Shown: one piece after another, positions 10,405 to 22,333 of the stretch
Layout: each line of letters starts with the position of its first letter
How positions within the stretch are numbered: the first letter of the stretch is position 1
From: Cotesia glomerata
Taxonomy: Eukaryota; Arthropoda; Insecta; Hymenoptera; Braconidae
DNA length: 64,000 nt
Assembly (NCBI RefSeq): GCF_020080835.1
Contig: NC_058158.1
Location: forward strand, 35,482,305-35,546,304
Direction: 5' to 3'
Notes under the pieces: model-generated
The model's database searches: none
What the model was told of the DNA's origin: nothing
What the model saw: the letters and a program-made list of their open reading frames with translations, nothing else
Made by a program: the position numbers and the translations under genes

Positions 10405-12783
10405 ATGGATTTATACGATCAACCCCACTACAGGACAACGAAGAACTTTGCGATTCTCATAGGTCGATGGCCTTATCAGTCTCCCTTCCAGAGCGTAGTA
10501 ATACTCGTTGTTATCTGGACTGCCTTCATTCTGCAAGCGATCCCTCAAGTATCAACTATTTTAAATTCACGCATTTATTTATCATTTTAATTGAATTTAA
10601 AGGTTTAATATCAACCATTTTCAGACCATAGCGATTATCAAGCATTATGATAACCGAGCGATTTTACTCGAGTGCCTACCGGCTTATGCGATGGACATTG
10701 TGATGGCGATAAAATATATAAACCTCATCTATAACGCAGAAACGGTGCGTCAGTTTTTTTTTTAAATTGAGTGTTAGCTAAAAAAAATTTTTGTGCAATG
10801 TCAAAATGATCATCAATTCATCATTATCACAATTGTGAGTATTTATACTAATAATCAATTGGTTACGACTTTTAGATTAAACATTTGTTCGAGCTAATGA
10901 GAGAGGATTGGAAATTGTTGAAGAACGAAGAGGAAAAACGCATCCTTCAGTATCACACTGATATTGGACGACTATTGGCTTCTGTTTACGCAGGTAAGAG
11001 CTTAGAAAATTTTTATCTTAAAAGGGTAATATCCTTATTATCCTTTATCATATTATGATGATTAAAATGTGTTATAAAGGATTTGCTTTTACGACAACGG
11101 GTATGTTTGTTATGGAACCAGTTTTGCCGAGGATTGTCAACAAGATTATTAAATCTAATGAGACAGTTCCACTGAAATTTGCTCTTCCATTAGAATACAT
11201 TTTCTTCAAAAAGGAAGATCATTATTGGCCGATGCTTACTATCACTAATATTTTCGCTATCAACATTATTGTTGTCATAATATCTTGCGACGTTATTTTC
11301 ATAACTTGCATTCAACATGTTTGTGGGATATTTGCAGTTATAGGGTGTGTTCTAAAGGGCATAGCCGGATAAGTATGATGAATCGGCTCTCATGGAATTT
11401 TCTATTGGAAAGTTCCACGGGAACCAAATTACAATGCATATCCGGCTATATCATTTTGCTCATTCTTAATGGCTAAAGAGGATTAACCATTTTTTATTTT
11501 TGATAATTATTGGAACAGATTTAGGATAGAAAATGCATCTACTGGTGGAGCAAGGTTGAAAGACAAGTATGGAATAAGCGTTAAATCGAATTTGCAGGAT
11601 CCTACTTACAAACATTTGGTTTCATGCATTAGGATTCACAGGAGAGCTTTTTAGTATGAGAATTCCAAAATATTTTTTTGATTAAACTGTTCAATTTCTT
11701 AAAAAATTTAAGATTTTCTTTTACAGCTTAGCTGACATTCTTGAAGAAACTTTTACGCAGAGTTTTGGAGTTGTAGTCGCGTTAAATTTGCCACTCATGA
11801 GCATAACTGGCTTGCAGGTACAGTTTTTAATATCACAACAGTTTATAATAAATAGTCAAAAATTTTTCTTACAGCTGATTACTCAATCTAATACAGTGGA
11901 ACAAACAATCAAGTTCGCCTTGTTTGCTGCGGCTCAAATGATGCACCTATTTTTCGACTGTTTCCTTTCGCAGAATCTGACAGATATGAGCATTGAAATT
12001 CAACAGTGCATGTACGGAAAATCTTTTAATAAATTTTAATTTAATAAAATGTGAAGCACAATAAAATCATTTCGTTAATTTATAGCAAATATTATTCCTA
12101 AATGGGTATTTTTTAAAAATAGTAAATGGAATATCCGATAGGTGGCGCATGGTCGCTAAACTTTCTCGCTGTTAGAGTGGCTGGTAAATTATACTTATAT
12201 TAAAAATTTTCTTGAGCTTCATTTTTTCTGTAATTTCGCTCTTTTAATGTATCCTATATTATAAAATAGATGAAAGTCTTGAAGTTAGTCAAAGGTCGAA
12301 ACTCGCAAAAAACGAGCCACGATTCATTATTGGTTAAAATTTAGGCACGCGCGTAGCACGCTATTCAAATTTCTAGTATTAATAGAATCTTCTGCATACA
12401 GATCCAATGTGAAATGGTACAAGAGTTCAAAAGAATCACAAAAGATATTACTTTTGATGTTGATGAGAAGCCAAGTGCCCTGCAAAGTCACTGCAGCTAA
12501 AATCATGGAGTTATCTATTGAAAATTTTGGAAACGTAATCATTTTAATTTAAACTTTTTTCAAATAATTATTATCATTTTTAATGAGATGAAATATTTTA
12601 TATATAAATTTTTAATAAAATTTCACTTTGCAGATGGTAAATTGAAGATGTATCACAAATATAGCTTTCGTAATCGTCGAATACAATAGATAGATGAAAA
12701 CTTGGTAAATGTAAATAATTTTTTATTCCTTTTAGGTAAAAACAAGCGGATCATATTTTACAATGCTTCTATCTATGCAATAG
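10405..12783 (+). CDS. OR3: odorant receptor, 9-exon type with 3-nt micro-exon
   Basis: Predicted 397-aa odorant receptor, closest in layout to OR2. Exons: 10405-10548, 10625-10744, 10876-10993, 11080-11344, 11519-11653, 11727-11817, 11875-12011, 12402-12534, 12634-12636 and 12736-12783 (TAG). Start MDLYDQPHYR, then GRWPYQS and LQAIPQ at the end of exon 1. Exon 4 ends QHVCGIFAVIG; exon 5 has YKHLVSCIRIHRRA; exon 7 has HLFFDCFLSQNLTDMS; exon 9 reads VKTSGSYFTMLLSMQ. The micro-exon ATG has CAG before it and GTAAAT after it. If the intron after ATG is not removed the frame stops three codons on (M-V-N-stop), so splicing there is needed for a normal C-terminus. At the exon 5/6 join the usual LEFAD is FYLAD. 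All frames are open. Confidence 0.9.
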
Positions 12784-13111
12784 TAAATTTTTGGTTATAT
12801 CTGTGGTGTGAAATATGTTTATTATGTATATTGAATAAGAATGTAGTAGTTGTTAAGTATTTTTTGTCTTACCGCTCCAGTCCTTGTAAACATCCTTCAC
12901 TTTCTTCACTTGATTTTTAATTATTGTAAACTTACTTACCTTCGTTGTTTTTATTACTTCAAAAGCGCCTACACTCTTCAAAAAATACTTCTTTGAACGC
13001 TTGATTATATTTAACAAAACACTGTTATCTTATAATGAAGTATCGATCATCGTTATGGAAACCCTTTCCTCGAATATACTTCAAAATTGAATTAAACGCA
13101 GCAATTAAGCT

Positions 13112-13127
13112 GTCCTTCAATGTCGTT
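13112..13127 (+). promoter_or_regulatory. Decayed GTCC box upstream of OR4 pseudogene
   Basis: GTCCTTCAATGTCGTT, preceded by AAGCT as in OR3, lies 150 nt before the vestigial OR4 start. A weak X-box-like half (ATGGAAAC) sits at about 13055-13062. The partial match fits decay together with the dead gene. Confidence 0.35.
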
Positions 13128-13301
13128 CAAAATTTTATTTATTTATCTATTTATTCAATTTAAATCTTACCAGGAAGTAAAATAACCAAGCTAAATGTCG
13201 AGTAGTATCATTTTTGAATGACAGCTTGAAGTTTGAATGTGAGGATAAAGTTTTCAATACAATGGATATCTACGAGCGACCCTACTACACCCGAGGTCAA
13301 A

Positions 13302-13615
13302 ATATCAGACCCGTTTAAGCTGTAAAGTTTCCAAATCCTTTGTAGTTCAATTCGCCGCCTTAGAAGACGCCTGTTTTGGCAGTAAAAGTCGGAGTGAACT
13401 ATGGATACAGTGAAAACAGGTCCACTGAGTTCCGTTTTCAATGTAAATTTTATCCAAAGAATAATAATAATAATGCAGAGTCGAAACATCAGACCCGTTT
13501 TAGCTGTAAAAGTCGGGGTGAACTAAGGACATAGTGAAAACAGCTCCACTGAGCTCCGTTTTCAATGTAAATTTTATCCAAAGCATAATAAATAATAATA
13601 ATAATAATACTAATA
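13302..13615. repeat. Two-copy direct repeat breaking OR4 exon 1
   Basis: CATCAGACCCGTTTTAGCTG, AGTCGGGGTGAACTA, TCCACTGAGCTCCGTTTTC and AATGTAAATTTTATCCAAAG occur in the same order twice, at about 13305-13465 and 13485-13585. The first copy carries about 50 extra nt. A (TAA)n-like run follows. The element class is not recognised. Confidence 0.6.
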
Positions 13616-13756
13616 TCATTATTAGTAGATTTCATAATAATCTAACTATTGCAGTCGTGCTTATAGCGCAACTTTTAAAAAATTCACCCATTTTCTGAAT
13701 CAGCTTGACAAACTGAGTCAGAAAATATCTTTCATTCAAAAGTTTATATGTCGCGT

Positions 13757-14357
13757 TCCAGATACCATAAAGGCGTATTCCGGCAAAAGGCCCCGGTGAA
13801 AAGCTATCGGTGCGTATAAAATATTTTTTTTCGGGAATCGACGAATTTTCGTCTGAAATGTGCAGAAATGTAGAAAAAAAATTTTATACGCCCTTATGGC
13901 TCCCGGGACCCTCCTCGGATGCCATAAGGACGTATAATAAAAACTTTTTTTTCGGGAATCAACTTATTTTTACCTGAAACGTTAAGAAATACAAAAAAAA
14001 TTTTTCTCAAAATTAAAATTTTTTTTGAAAATTTAATTTTTTTTTGTCCAAAAAAAATTTTTAGTTTGGAGAAAAATTTTTTTTTTTGCATTTCTGCACG
14101 TTTCATACAAAAATAAAATGATTCCCGAAAAAAATGAACCAATATATTTTTATATAAAACGTGCAGAAAAGCAAAAAAACATTTTACTTCAAATTAAAAA
14201 TTTTTTGGACTTAAAAAAAAAATTCTATTTCGAGAAAGATTTTTTTTTGTATTTTTTGAGGTTTCAGGTAAAGATACCTGATTCCCGAAAGAAAAAATTA
14301 TTTTTATACGCCTTTATGACTCCCGGGACCTACCTCGGATGCCATAAGGGCGTATGA
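13757..14357. repeat. Inverted-repeat element with ATACGCCCTTA motif inside OR4
   Basis: CCATAAGGGCGTAT-type strings and their complement ATACGCCCTTATGG alternate four times, joined by ATTCCCGAAA/TTTCGGGAAT and A- or T-rich arms. The strings CTCCCGGGACC and CCTCGGATGCC appear twice. The whole looks like nested fold-back copies. It shares the motif, but not its ends, with the MITE at 28328-29002. Confidence 0.5.
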
Positions 14358-14542
14358 AAAAAATTTTAACCAGATTAATAATAAATACGATAATATTTTT
14401 AGAAAATACAATTGATAAATATTGTTTTTAGATGAATATTAATTTTTTATACGCTATTTTTTACCTCATCTCTAAAATTGTCATTTTTGAGATACGAGGT
14501 TGCGTTAGAAATTTTGATTATCAAAATACTTTTTTTTTTTCA

Positions 14543-14766
14543 GTGCAAAAAAAAATTAACTTAAATCAAGTTAATAATTTTGAAGAACTTCATTTTTTTG
14601 ATTTGAGTAGAAAAATTCTTCAACTACAAAATATTTCTTGGTTTAAGTAAATTTCACTTAATTCATGAATTTTTCGTTTTGATTCAAGACAATAAAACTC
14701 TTCAAAATTATTTTCTTGGTTCACATATTTTTCTTTTGATTCAAGTTAATTTTTTTTTCTGTGCAT
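14543..14766. mobile_element. Palindromic MITE (family 4) in OR4
   Basis: The ends are CAGTGCAAAAAAAAATTAAC and CAAGTTAATTTTTTTTTCTG; internal palindromes include TTCTTGGTTTAAG. The breakpoint of the OR4-OR7 block duplication (14661/14662) falls inside this copy. Confidence 0.55.
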
Positions 14767-15803
14767 AAATAAATCAATTAAAGTGAGTTTTCGTGATTTA
14801 GATAAAAAAACTTTTCGAAAAAATTAGAGAAGATTGGAAGATCCTGAGAAGCGACCATGAAAAATTGATACTAGAGTACCATCTAAAATTGGGCCAGTAC
14901 TTATCAATTGGATATACAGGTACAAAAACATTTCAATTCAACACAAAACATACTATTGTTAATATATTGTGTTGAAATTAGGTTTTGCAAACTTGGCGCT
15001 TTTGGTATTCATACTGGATCCAATTTTTCCGATAATAATTGACAAAGTTTCTAAATCAAATGACACTTTACCGCGGAGATACGCTGTTCCGATGGAATTC
15101 GTCGTGTGTGATCAACAAAAGTACTATTGGTACCTTTTAGGTTTGTCCAATTTTTGCATAATTTCTATAATCATGGTGATAGTTTGCTGCGATGTCCGCT
15201 TTATTTCATTTGTGCAACATGTTTGCGGGATATTTGCCGTCGTGGGGTAACCTAGAACAATAATCCCATACATTGAGCTTTATTAAATAAGGATCTAACA
15301 TCAAAATATTTAACATAGCTTTCGTATAGAGCATGCACCTAATGTAATCATTCCTCATGAAATACTCAAGGGGTCAAATTTTGGCAGCAACTATCAAGAT
15401 GTTCATTACAGACACTTTGTTACTTGCATCAGAGACCACAGACGAGCGTTGGAGTAAGTTATTATTATCAATATTGCTAAAAATGATCATTTTATTGAGT
15501 CTATTTTTAAAGATTCGCTGCACTGATTAAAAATACCTTCACCGGATCTTTTGGAATTGTCGTTGAGTTAAATTTGCCCCTAATGAATATCACCGCGGTC
15601 CAGGTTCAGTTCTTAATTTTTTTTTCTCTTATTGGCCAAAAATGTGTAAAAATTTCATGATTATTTTTCAGATTATGGCTAAAACGAATTCAATCCAAGA
15701 CACTGTCGAAAACATTATGTTCACTGGCGCTCAATTGGTCCATCTTTTTTTCGACTGCTACATGTCTCAATGACTGACGGATATGAGCTCCCATATCCAT
15801 GAT

Positions 15804-15806
<3 letters not shown>

Positions 15807-15866
<60 letters not shown>
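15807..15866. repeat. (AT)n microsatellite at the lost OR4 exon 7 donor
   Basis: About 30 uninterrupted AT dinucleotides replace the expected GT donor. Matching tracts lie at 27800-27872 (OR4b) and 36285-36309 (OR4c); there the donor GCATGTAT is still present. Confidence 0.85.
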
Positions 15867-15870
<4 letters not shown>

Positions 15871-16444
15871 TACTAGCTGTTACTCGCCCATTCCGCTGGC
15901 CGCTTTATAGAATTGCATTTTTAGATCTAGACTTGAAATTTAATTAGAGCATTGTTTTGACTTGCACAGATTCCAAATTCTATCGAATTGGCATGCACCT
16001 TTTATCCATGTAATTATTCTAGCTAATATTCATTGTAATTTTCAATGTGCAATCATTATAACATTCCCGTGTCTTTCTTACAAAAATTAATAATAATTGT
16101 TTTTAAACAAAAAATTTGTAATAAGCATTGAAAGGTTCAGTTAAAGAAATTGCAGGTCTCATAAGTGAAAAAATTTGCCTAGTATATAAACATAACCAAT
16201 AGAATTAAAAAATTTATTTTAAACAAATGACAATCGAATAGAATAAATTTAGTAACAATAAAAATTCATTATTTCTAAGTCAAAAAAATATAGGTTCCGG
16301 ATAAGTAATCACCAACATATCAGATACTAAAACCTTCTCCGAAACACGTTGCATCTTATGGTATAAGTATTATTCCGATCGGTTTAGTAGTTTTCGCAGT
16401 ATAAACGAACAAAAAAACCGGCTCACCATTTACTAGTATAGATA
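15866..16444. mobile_element. Dispersed repeat (family R3) in OR4 intron 7
   Basis: It runs from TTAATTACTAGCTGTTACTC to a CCGGCTCACC...ACTAGTATAGAT end. Such start and end strings are common on non-autonomous insect retroelements, but no protein or family could be assigned. Copies follow in OR4b (split by another insertion) and as a short stub in OR4c. Confidence 0.45.
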
Positions 16445-16913
16445 AAAAAATATTTACTTGAGTTGCAAAAGTATTTTTCTTTATTTTTTGATAGAACGAG
16501 AGCTAAGTGGTACGAAATCTCGGCGAGATCAAGGAAGTTACTGATTTTGATGACACTTAGGAGCCAAGTTCTCTGTAAATTGACAGCGGCTAAAATCATG
16601 GATCTGTCTATAGAAAGTTTTGGCGTGGTAAAAATTGAATCATACCTTATCAATTTTTTGACATTTTGCTTACATTAATTTTTTTTTTATTCTATTTTTT
16701 TTCCAGTGTGTCAAAACAGCTGGTTCATACTTTACAATGCTTATGTCGATGCGTTAAAAGAAGAACACTATCACAAAAAACTTCGTTTTTTTTTCTTTGA
16801 ATAGCACATTTTCGTAATATTAATTTTTTGTATCAGAAAAAAAAATCTTTAAGGAGAGAAGTATTATTCTTTCTTAGCAATGGAAAAAAAAAAAAAAAAA
16901 AAAATAAATCAAA

Positions 16914-16987
16914 GTTACCATAACAACGAAATGAATACAAAAAGTTAGATTTCGACAAACAATTTGAGCTGTCAATCAAACGTCAGT
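16914..16987 (+). promoter_or_regulatory. X-box-like motif plus GTC box upstream of OR5
   Basis: GTTACCATAACAAC at 16914-16927 is followed after 43 nt by GTCAATCAAACGTCAGT (16971-16987), preceded by AGCT as in OR3 and OR4. The ATG is 143 nt beyond the start of the second box. A further CCGTCAGTCAAC lies just downstream. Confidence 0.45.
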
Positions 16988-17113
16988 CACGAACCGTCAG
17001 TCAACATCTGCTTCTCAGAAAAAAAAGCGTAGTTTCGACAGTGAGCAATACTTTTATATTCTTTCAGAAACACAAAACTAATATTATGACATAAAGAAAT
17101 AAATTTTAAGACA

Positions 17114-19272
17114 ATGAACTTCGAGGAGCCGTACTATAAGTTACCAAGAAATTTCGCCCGTTCGATAGGTCGGTGGCCGTACCAGTCTCGCTTGGAAAGT
17201 TTTGTGATCGGGCTCTTCATTGTTTTGGCGTTCACCCTCCAAGTTGGGCCAATAGTATACAAATAATTTTAGTAATCACGTCAATACTTTCTAAAAAAGC
17301 TTAATAAATTTTTTTTATTAATTATCCATTATAAAATATTTTTTTTTTTTTTGATAAATAAGTACTTAATTTTTCTTAGATTACCGCTATCGTAGTACAT
17401 TTTGACGATCGAGAATTGATACTCGAAACAGTAGCACCAATTTTAACCGACATAGTATCATTTACTGTATTTGTTAATTCGTCGATAAATTCAAAAATGG
17501 TTAGTTCAAATTTTAACATGTGATAATTTTGTGATTTTGCTTTCCGATGAATCTTCATGCTTAGTTAGTAACTTCCTCTATGCCTAGTTAAAAAAACTTT
17601 TCGAAAGGATCAAAGCCGATTGGAAGTTAGTGGCCAACAGGGAAGAAAAGCTAATTTTGGAAAAGTATGTCGAATTGGGAAATTTAATGGCCGCTGGATA
17701 TGCAGGTAATTTTGAATCATTTCTTGTAGTTACATTAAAAAACTCGGTGATTGTTCGTGACAAAAGGGTAAAAAAAAAGTTTCTTTTAAAGGGTTTGTTT
17801 ACTTAGCAACTGTGACGTTTATAACGGAACCCTTAGTGCCGATTTTTATCAATTTAATGCTCAAAACAAATTTATCCGCACCACAAAAATTGTCTGTTCC
17901 CATGGAATGGATTGTGATTGACCGAGAAAAGTACTACTGGATTTTGATAAGCTACTCGGGTGTGTGTATCACGGTGATTCTGACGGTACTCACTGCTTAT
18001 GACGTCATGTTCATCACAGTTGTCCATCATGCGTGTGGATTGTTCGCAGTTACAAGGTCAGTACTCGTTACATATCGACGTTCTAATTGACAAATTGTCT
18101 AACTCCATTTTAGATAATCTTCCATTTGTACGAAGAAACAATTAGTTCAAAATTTATTATCACAATTTATAATTAGACTATTGTTACATCAAAATGTTAA
18201 AAAATCACCCTCTAAAAAATAAGGAGTTAGACCAATTGCTAATTAGACCGTTGATATGCTTGAAAAAATGAATTATTTTGACTGTGCAATTTTTTTGGTT
18301 TCAGTCATCGGATCCAAAGTCTGTCAAATGATGAAAACTTCCAAAATAACACAGAAAAAAAATTTTTTCTTAGCTCAAAAAAAAGTCATTACGAACATTT
18401 GGTTTCATGCATCGAAATCCACCGCCGAGCTTTAGAGTAGGTCAAAAATATTTTTGGGTCTGCTGAAAGAAAGGCTACTTCATGTGAGTTTTTCAAAAAA
18501 ACGTTTTTTTGACATTGAAAATTTTGATTCAGAAAATTGAAGTAAGCTTTCATTCAGCTGATTAGAATTTCAAAAAATTACTGGTTAGTTCTATAAATGC
18601 CCAAAAATAAATCTATCAATTTTCATGCTACCGAAGATATGTTGATATGATTGAGACAACTGTCACGGGCTGTTTTGGAATAATAGTATTATTGAACTTG
18701 CCGTTAATGAGCGTTACAGGAGTTCAGGTTTATTTCCAAAATTTGGTTCAATTATTGACAAGATTTATTTTTTTAGCAATGCAAAAATAATTGGAACTTC
18801 TTAAAAATTGATTTTTCAGATGATCACACTAGACAACACTCTGCAGCAGAAGATCAAAAATTTGATGTTCACCATGGGCCAAGTGATCCACCTCTTTTTT
18901 GAATGTTTCTTATCCCAACAGCTGACTGATATGAGCCAGCAAATTCACAACCAAATGTAATTACAATTCTTACCAATTTAGTACTTGACAATTTTGAATG
19001 TAATATAAAAATAAAATATTTTAGAACTGCTCAAAAATGGTATAACATTGACGTAAAATCTCAAAAACTTTTGATCATCATGATAATGAGATGCCAAACG
19101 CCATGTATGCTCACAGCCGGCAAAATAATGGGCCTGTCTATCGAAACTTTTGGAGTTGTAAATTTCAAAATTTGTGTTTTAATACAAAAAATCCCAATTT
19201 TTGATCCATGTATTTTTTCAGATGCTCAAAACTTCTGGGTCATACTTCACGATGCTTTTGTCAATGCAGTGA
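17114..19272 (+). CDS. OR5: odorant receptor, 9-exon type
   Basis: Predicted 395-aa odorant receptor with the standard nine exons: 17114-17254, 17380-17499, 17588-17705, 17792-18056, 18305-18436, 18637-18727, 18820-18956, 19025-19157 and 19222-19272 (TGA). Every acceptor is AG and every donor GT, and the coding total is 1,188 nt. Start MNFEEPYYKL then GRWPYQS. Exon 4 has PMEWIVID and HHACGLFAVT, like OR7 and OR8 rather than OR6. Exon 6 reads FGIIVLLNLPLMSVTGVQ; exon 7 HLFFECFLSQQLTDMS; exon 9 MLKTSGSYFTMLLSMQ. Intron 8 is kept, unlike in OR7 and OR8. The gene has no counterpart in the two later block copies; it was deleted there. Confidence 0.92.
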
Positions 19273-19498
19273 TCTGAAGAAATTAAATTGATAATTTTTT
19301 GTTAATTAATAAAAAATTATAGTTAATTATTAACCTTACCAAATTTTGAACCTTTACTTAACTTCTATATAAGCTTTTCTTTCTACATAATATTCCTTCT
19401 GGTGTCTCATCAAAAATCATTATTAGAACTTTAAAATATATGCTAACATAATATCATTAGATTTTCTTTAACAATAAATTTAAATAGCAAAAATCGAA

Positions 19499-19575
19499 GT
19501 TACCCTGGAAACATTACATCCCCTCAAAAAGGGTGACGGGAGACAGGAATTAAAACGTCCATCAGTCAAATGTCG
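19499..19575 (+). promoter_or_regulatory. X-box-like motif plus GTCC box upstream of OR6
   Basis: GTTACCCTGGAAAC at 19499-19512 is a good RFX X-box match. After 44 nt comes GTCCATCAGTCAAATGTCG (19557-19575), preceded by AAAC as in OR7. The ATG is 116 nt beyond the second box start. Bases 19273-19498 show no gene. Confidence 0.5.
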
Positions 19576-19672
19576 TTTTAATAATTTATAATAAAGAAAA
19601 TATATGAGGTAAAATGTTTGATTTAATACTAAGAAAAGGCAAACGTCGGAAATAGTGCTCACAATCAGCAAG

Positions 19673-21533
19673 ATGGACATTTACGAAGAACCCTACTACA
19701 TAATAACGAAAGGCTTCGCTTCTTTCATAGGTCAGTGGCCCTACCAATCTAGAAAACAAAGTATTATGTTCGGATCTATAATGTGGAGTTTATTTATCTT
19801 GCAAGTTATTCCGCAAGTAGTTTCCGTGGCTTTGCATTACGACGACGAGGAACTTTTGTTCGAGTCCTTATCGCCTTTCATCACAGATTTGATTTTTATT
19901 GTAAAATACGTCAATGTTACAAAAAAAGCTAATATGGTTCGTTTTACAATTTGGAAATTCAAATTTAATCTATTTTTTAATGATAAGTAAACATTAAACT
20001 CTGACTAGTTATAAAATCTAGATGAAGACCCTTTTCGACAAAATGAAGGACGATTGGAAAATTCTCAAAAATGATAAAGAAAAATCTATTTTGGAGAATC
20101 ATATGTTCACAGCGCGATACATTTCTCTCTGCTGGGCAGGTACAGTAATTTTATTATTAATTTAAACGAAATTTTAATTTTAATTTTTTGATTTTGATCT
20201 TTTTCTTGTGCTAGCTTTTGTAAATGTCACGGTGTTTATATTTTTGATGGACCCAATTTTACCAATAATCGTAAATCACATTCAAAAGTCCAACGAATCA
20301 TTGCCAGTGAGATTTTGCGTTCCAATGGAATATGTAATCATTAATGAAGAAAAATATTATTGGTTGCTTTTCAGCTTTTCTAGCATTTGCGTAATTTTTA
20401 TTATCATGGTTATCATTTGTTGCGATATTATTTTCATCAGTCTTGTACAACACGTCTGTGGGATTTTTGCAGTCGTCGGGTAAGGTACCAAATTTTGTGA
20501 TGTAAACTTTTTTTAAAAAGAAAATTTTTTCAGATTTCGTATAGAAAATTCGCCCACTGTTAACCTTTCCCGCGAAACGCTCACTGGACCAAGATTTGGA
20601 ACCAACTCACAGGATATTCATTACAAACATATTGTTTCATGCATCAGTGACCACCGACGAGCATTAGAGTAATTTTTGATCATTTTTACCAGCAAAAAAT
20701 TTGATGTTTTATGATTTTGATTGTTCTGTTTTTGATTAGATTCGCGGATCTTATTGAAGCTACTTTTACTGGATGCTTCGGTATCGTCGTTGGCTTAAAT
20801 TTGCCACTAATGAGCATCACTGCAGTTCAGGTTCAGTTCTCAACATTTTGAAAAAAATTAAGTTGAAATCTAGTATCAAAAATTGAATTCATTACAGATA
20901 ATGACGCAATCGCAATCGATTCAAGACACAGTCAAGTACATCATGTTCACTTTTGCTCAAATGATCCATCTTTTCTTCGACTGCTACATGTCCCAGAGGC
21001 TGACTGATATGAGCGCCCATATTCATCAATGCATGTATATAATTTTGTTAATGATTTTTTATAGCTCATGCTCATTTTATAGAAAAATAAAAAATTTTTG
21101 CTCGACGGGCAGAAAGCGTCAACTTTCAGCCCTCTGCGCTAAACGAAGTTGCCACTTTCTGCCTTCGTCGAGCAAAAAAATAGCATACACTACTCGGGAA
21201 GTAAATAAGAAAGCCTCAGATCACAATACATGTGATCTGAGACATTTCTTACTTTACTTCCCTCGGTGTGTAATATACTATTTTTTGATAGAGCCAGAGC
21301 AAAATGGTACGAAAATTCAGCCAGATCAAGAAAATTGCTTATTTTGATGACACTTAAGAGTCAGATCCCTTGCAAATTAACCGCAGGAAAAGTTATGGAA
21401 TTGTCTATTGAAACTTTTGGAATGGTAAAATTTAAAAACATTTTATTTATTTTCTATAAGCATCAAAATTGATTTTTTTCAGTGTCTGAAAACGGCTGGA
21501 TCTTACGTCACAGTACTTCTTTCAATGCGCTAA
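19673..21533 (+). CDS. OR6: odorant receptor with intron 1 lost
   Basis: Predicted 397-aa odorant receptor in eight exons: 19673-19936 (exons 1 and 2 fused), 20022-20139, 20215-20479, 20534-20668, 20740-20830, 20898-21034, 21292-21424 and 21483-21533 (TAA). The fused exon is exactly 264 nt, the sum of exons 1 and 2 in its relatives, so intron 1 was removed precisely. ATG 19673 is the first in-frame ATG and gives MDIYEEPYYI then GQWPYQS. Exon 4 ends QHVCGIFAVVG; exon 5 has YKHIVSCISDHRRALE; exon 8 CKLTAGKVMELSIETFG; exon 9 CLKTAGSYVTVLLSMR. Intron 7 contains two adjacent hairpins. A truncated copy (OR6b) lies at 29330-30591. Confidence 0.92.
21089..21285. repeat. Paired hairpins (family H) in OR6 intron 7
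   Basis: First hairpin: TTGCTCGACGGGCAGAAAG pairs with CTTTCTGCCTTCGTCGAGCAA (about 21098-21178). Second: GGGAAGTAAATAAGAAAGCC and CTCAGATCACA pair with TGTGATCTGAG and CTTACTTTACTTCCC (about 21193-21272). The right end, GTGTAATATACTA, is the complement of the left end of the OR2 hairpin. A copy with the same structure sits in OR6b at about 30146-30342. Confidence 0.7.
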
Positions 21534-22143
21534 TTTTTATAGTTTTTATACATGATTAAATACAGTTTTTTTTTTATGAATATGAATATGAATAAATTTA
21601 AAGATAAAAGTGTTTGGTAATCAAGAGAAAAATGCTTGAATCAAATAAAATTTACTGAAGCCATAAAAAATTTCTTAATTTAAGAATTTTTCTGCTCAAA
21701 TTCAGAAAATAAAATTCTTCAAAATTATTTACTTGATTCAAGTTAATTTTTTTTTTCTGTGTAGTCATTTTATTTATATGATTAAACAATCAATTAAAAA
21801 TTATTAACCCGAAAGTTTAATGATTATAAAAGAAGGTTTTTATCCGGAGAAATTTTTAAGGTTTTAAAATTGGAAAAAAAAAAAAGAATAAAATTGTTTT
21901 GCACTACAGTCTCAATAAATCAAGTTTTTTTAAAGATTAAAAGTAATTTTAATACAATAACAACTTACTATTTTTTAAGCAAAATTTCCAAATTTTCACG
22001 TAATTACTTAATTTTATAATGTTAAAAAATTTCCATAAATTAAAAATTTCTAGAAATTAATCTTTTCTGACTGTGCAAAACACTGTATAATCAATAAGAA
22101 ATACTGTATATATTGCCGATAATAATAATAAAAAGAAACCCAA

Positions 22144-22225
22144 GTTACCATAGCAACATTTTGACTACAAAAAGTACGATTTTAACACTTGATTGACAGC
22201 ATCCGGAAACGTCCATCATCGTCAC
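22144..22225 (+). promoter_or_regulatory. X-box motif plus GTCC box upstream of OR7
   Basis: GTTACCATAGCAAC at 22144-22157 fits the RFX X-box consensus GTTNCCATRGNAAC. After 53 nt comes GTCCATCATCGTCAC (22211-22225). The ATG is 123 nt beyond the second box start. Both motifs are kept, with the same spacing, in OR7b and OR7c. Confidence 0.55.
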
Positions 22226-22333
22226 CTCGGTTCTGCGAACGAAGGGTAGTATTAACATAAACATAACATGATTGCTTTTTTATTTTTACCTCCAGAAAAA
22301 AACTCGAGTCAGTAACAAAGACCTCTTGAAACA

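Larger units (their letters stand above)
13262..16757 (+). pseudogene. OR4: odorant receptor pseudogene
   Basis: Exon 1 begins normally (MDIYERPYYTRG, from 13262) but breaks at about 13300 into inserted repeats. No exon 2 is found. Recognisable exons: 3 14802-14919, 4 14982-15246, 5 15319-15453, 6 15513-15603, 7 15672-15808, 8 16495-16627, 9 16707-16757 (TAA). Exon 7 has an in-frame TGA at 15771-15773, where paralogues have CGA or AGG before CTGACGGATATGAG. The exon 7 donor is lost: GCAT runs straight into an (AT)n tract where functional genes have GCATGT. Exons 3-6, 8 and 9 remain open, so the gene died fairly recently. Two more copies (OR4b, OR4c) lie downstream. Confidence 0.88.
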
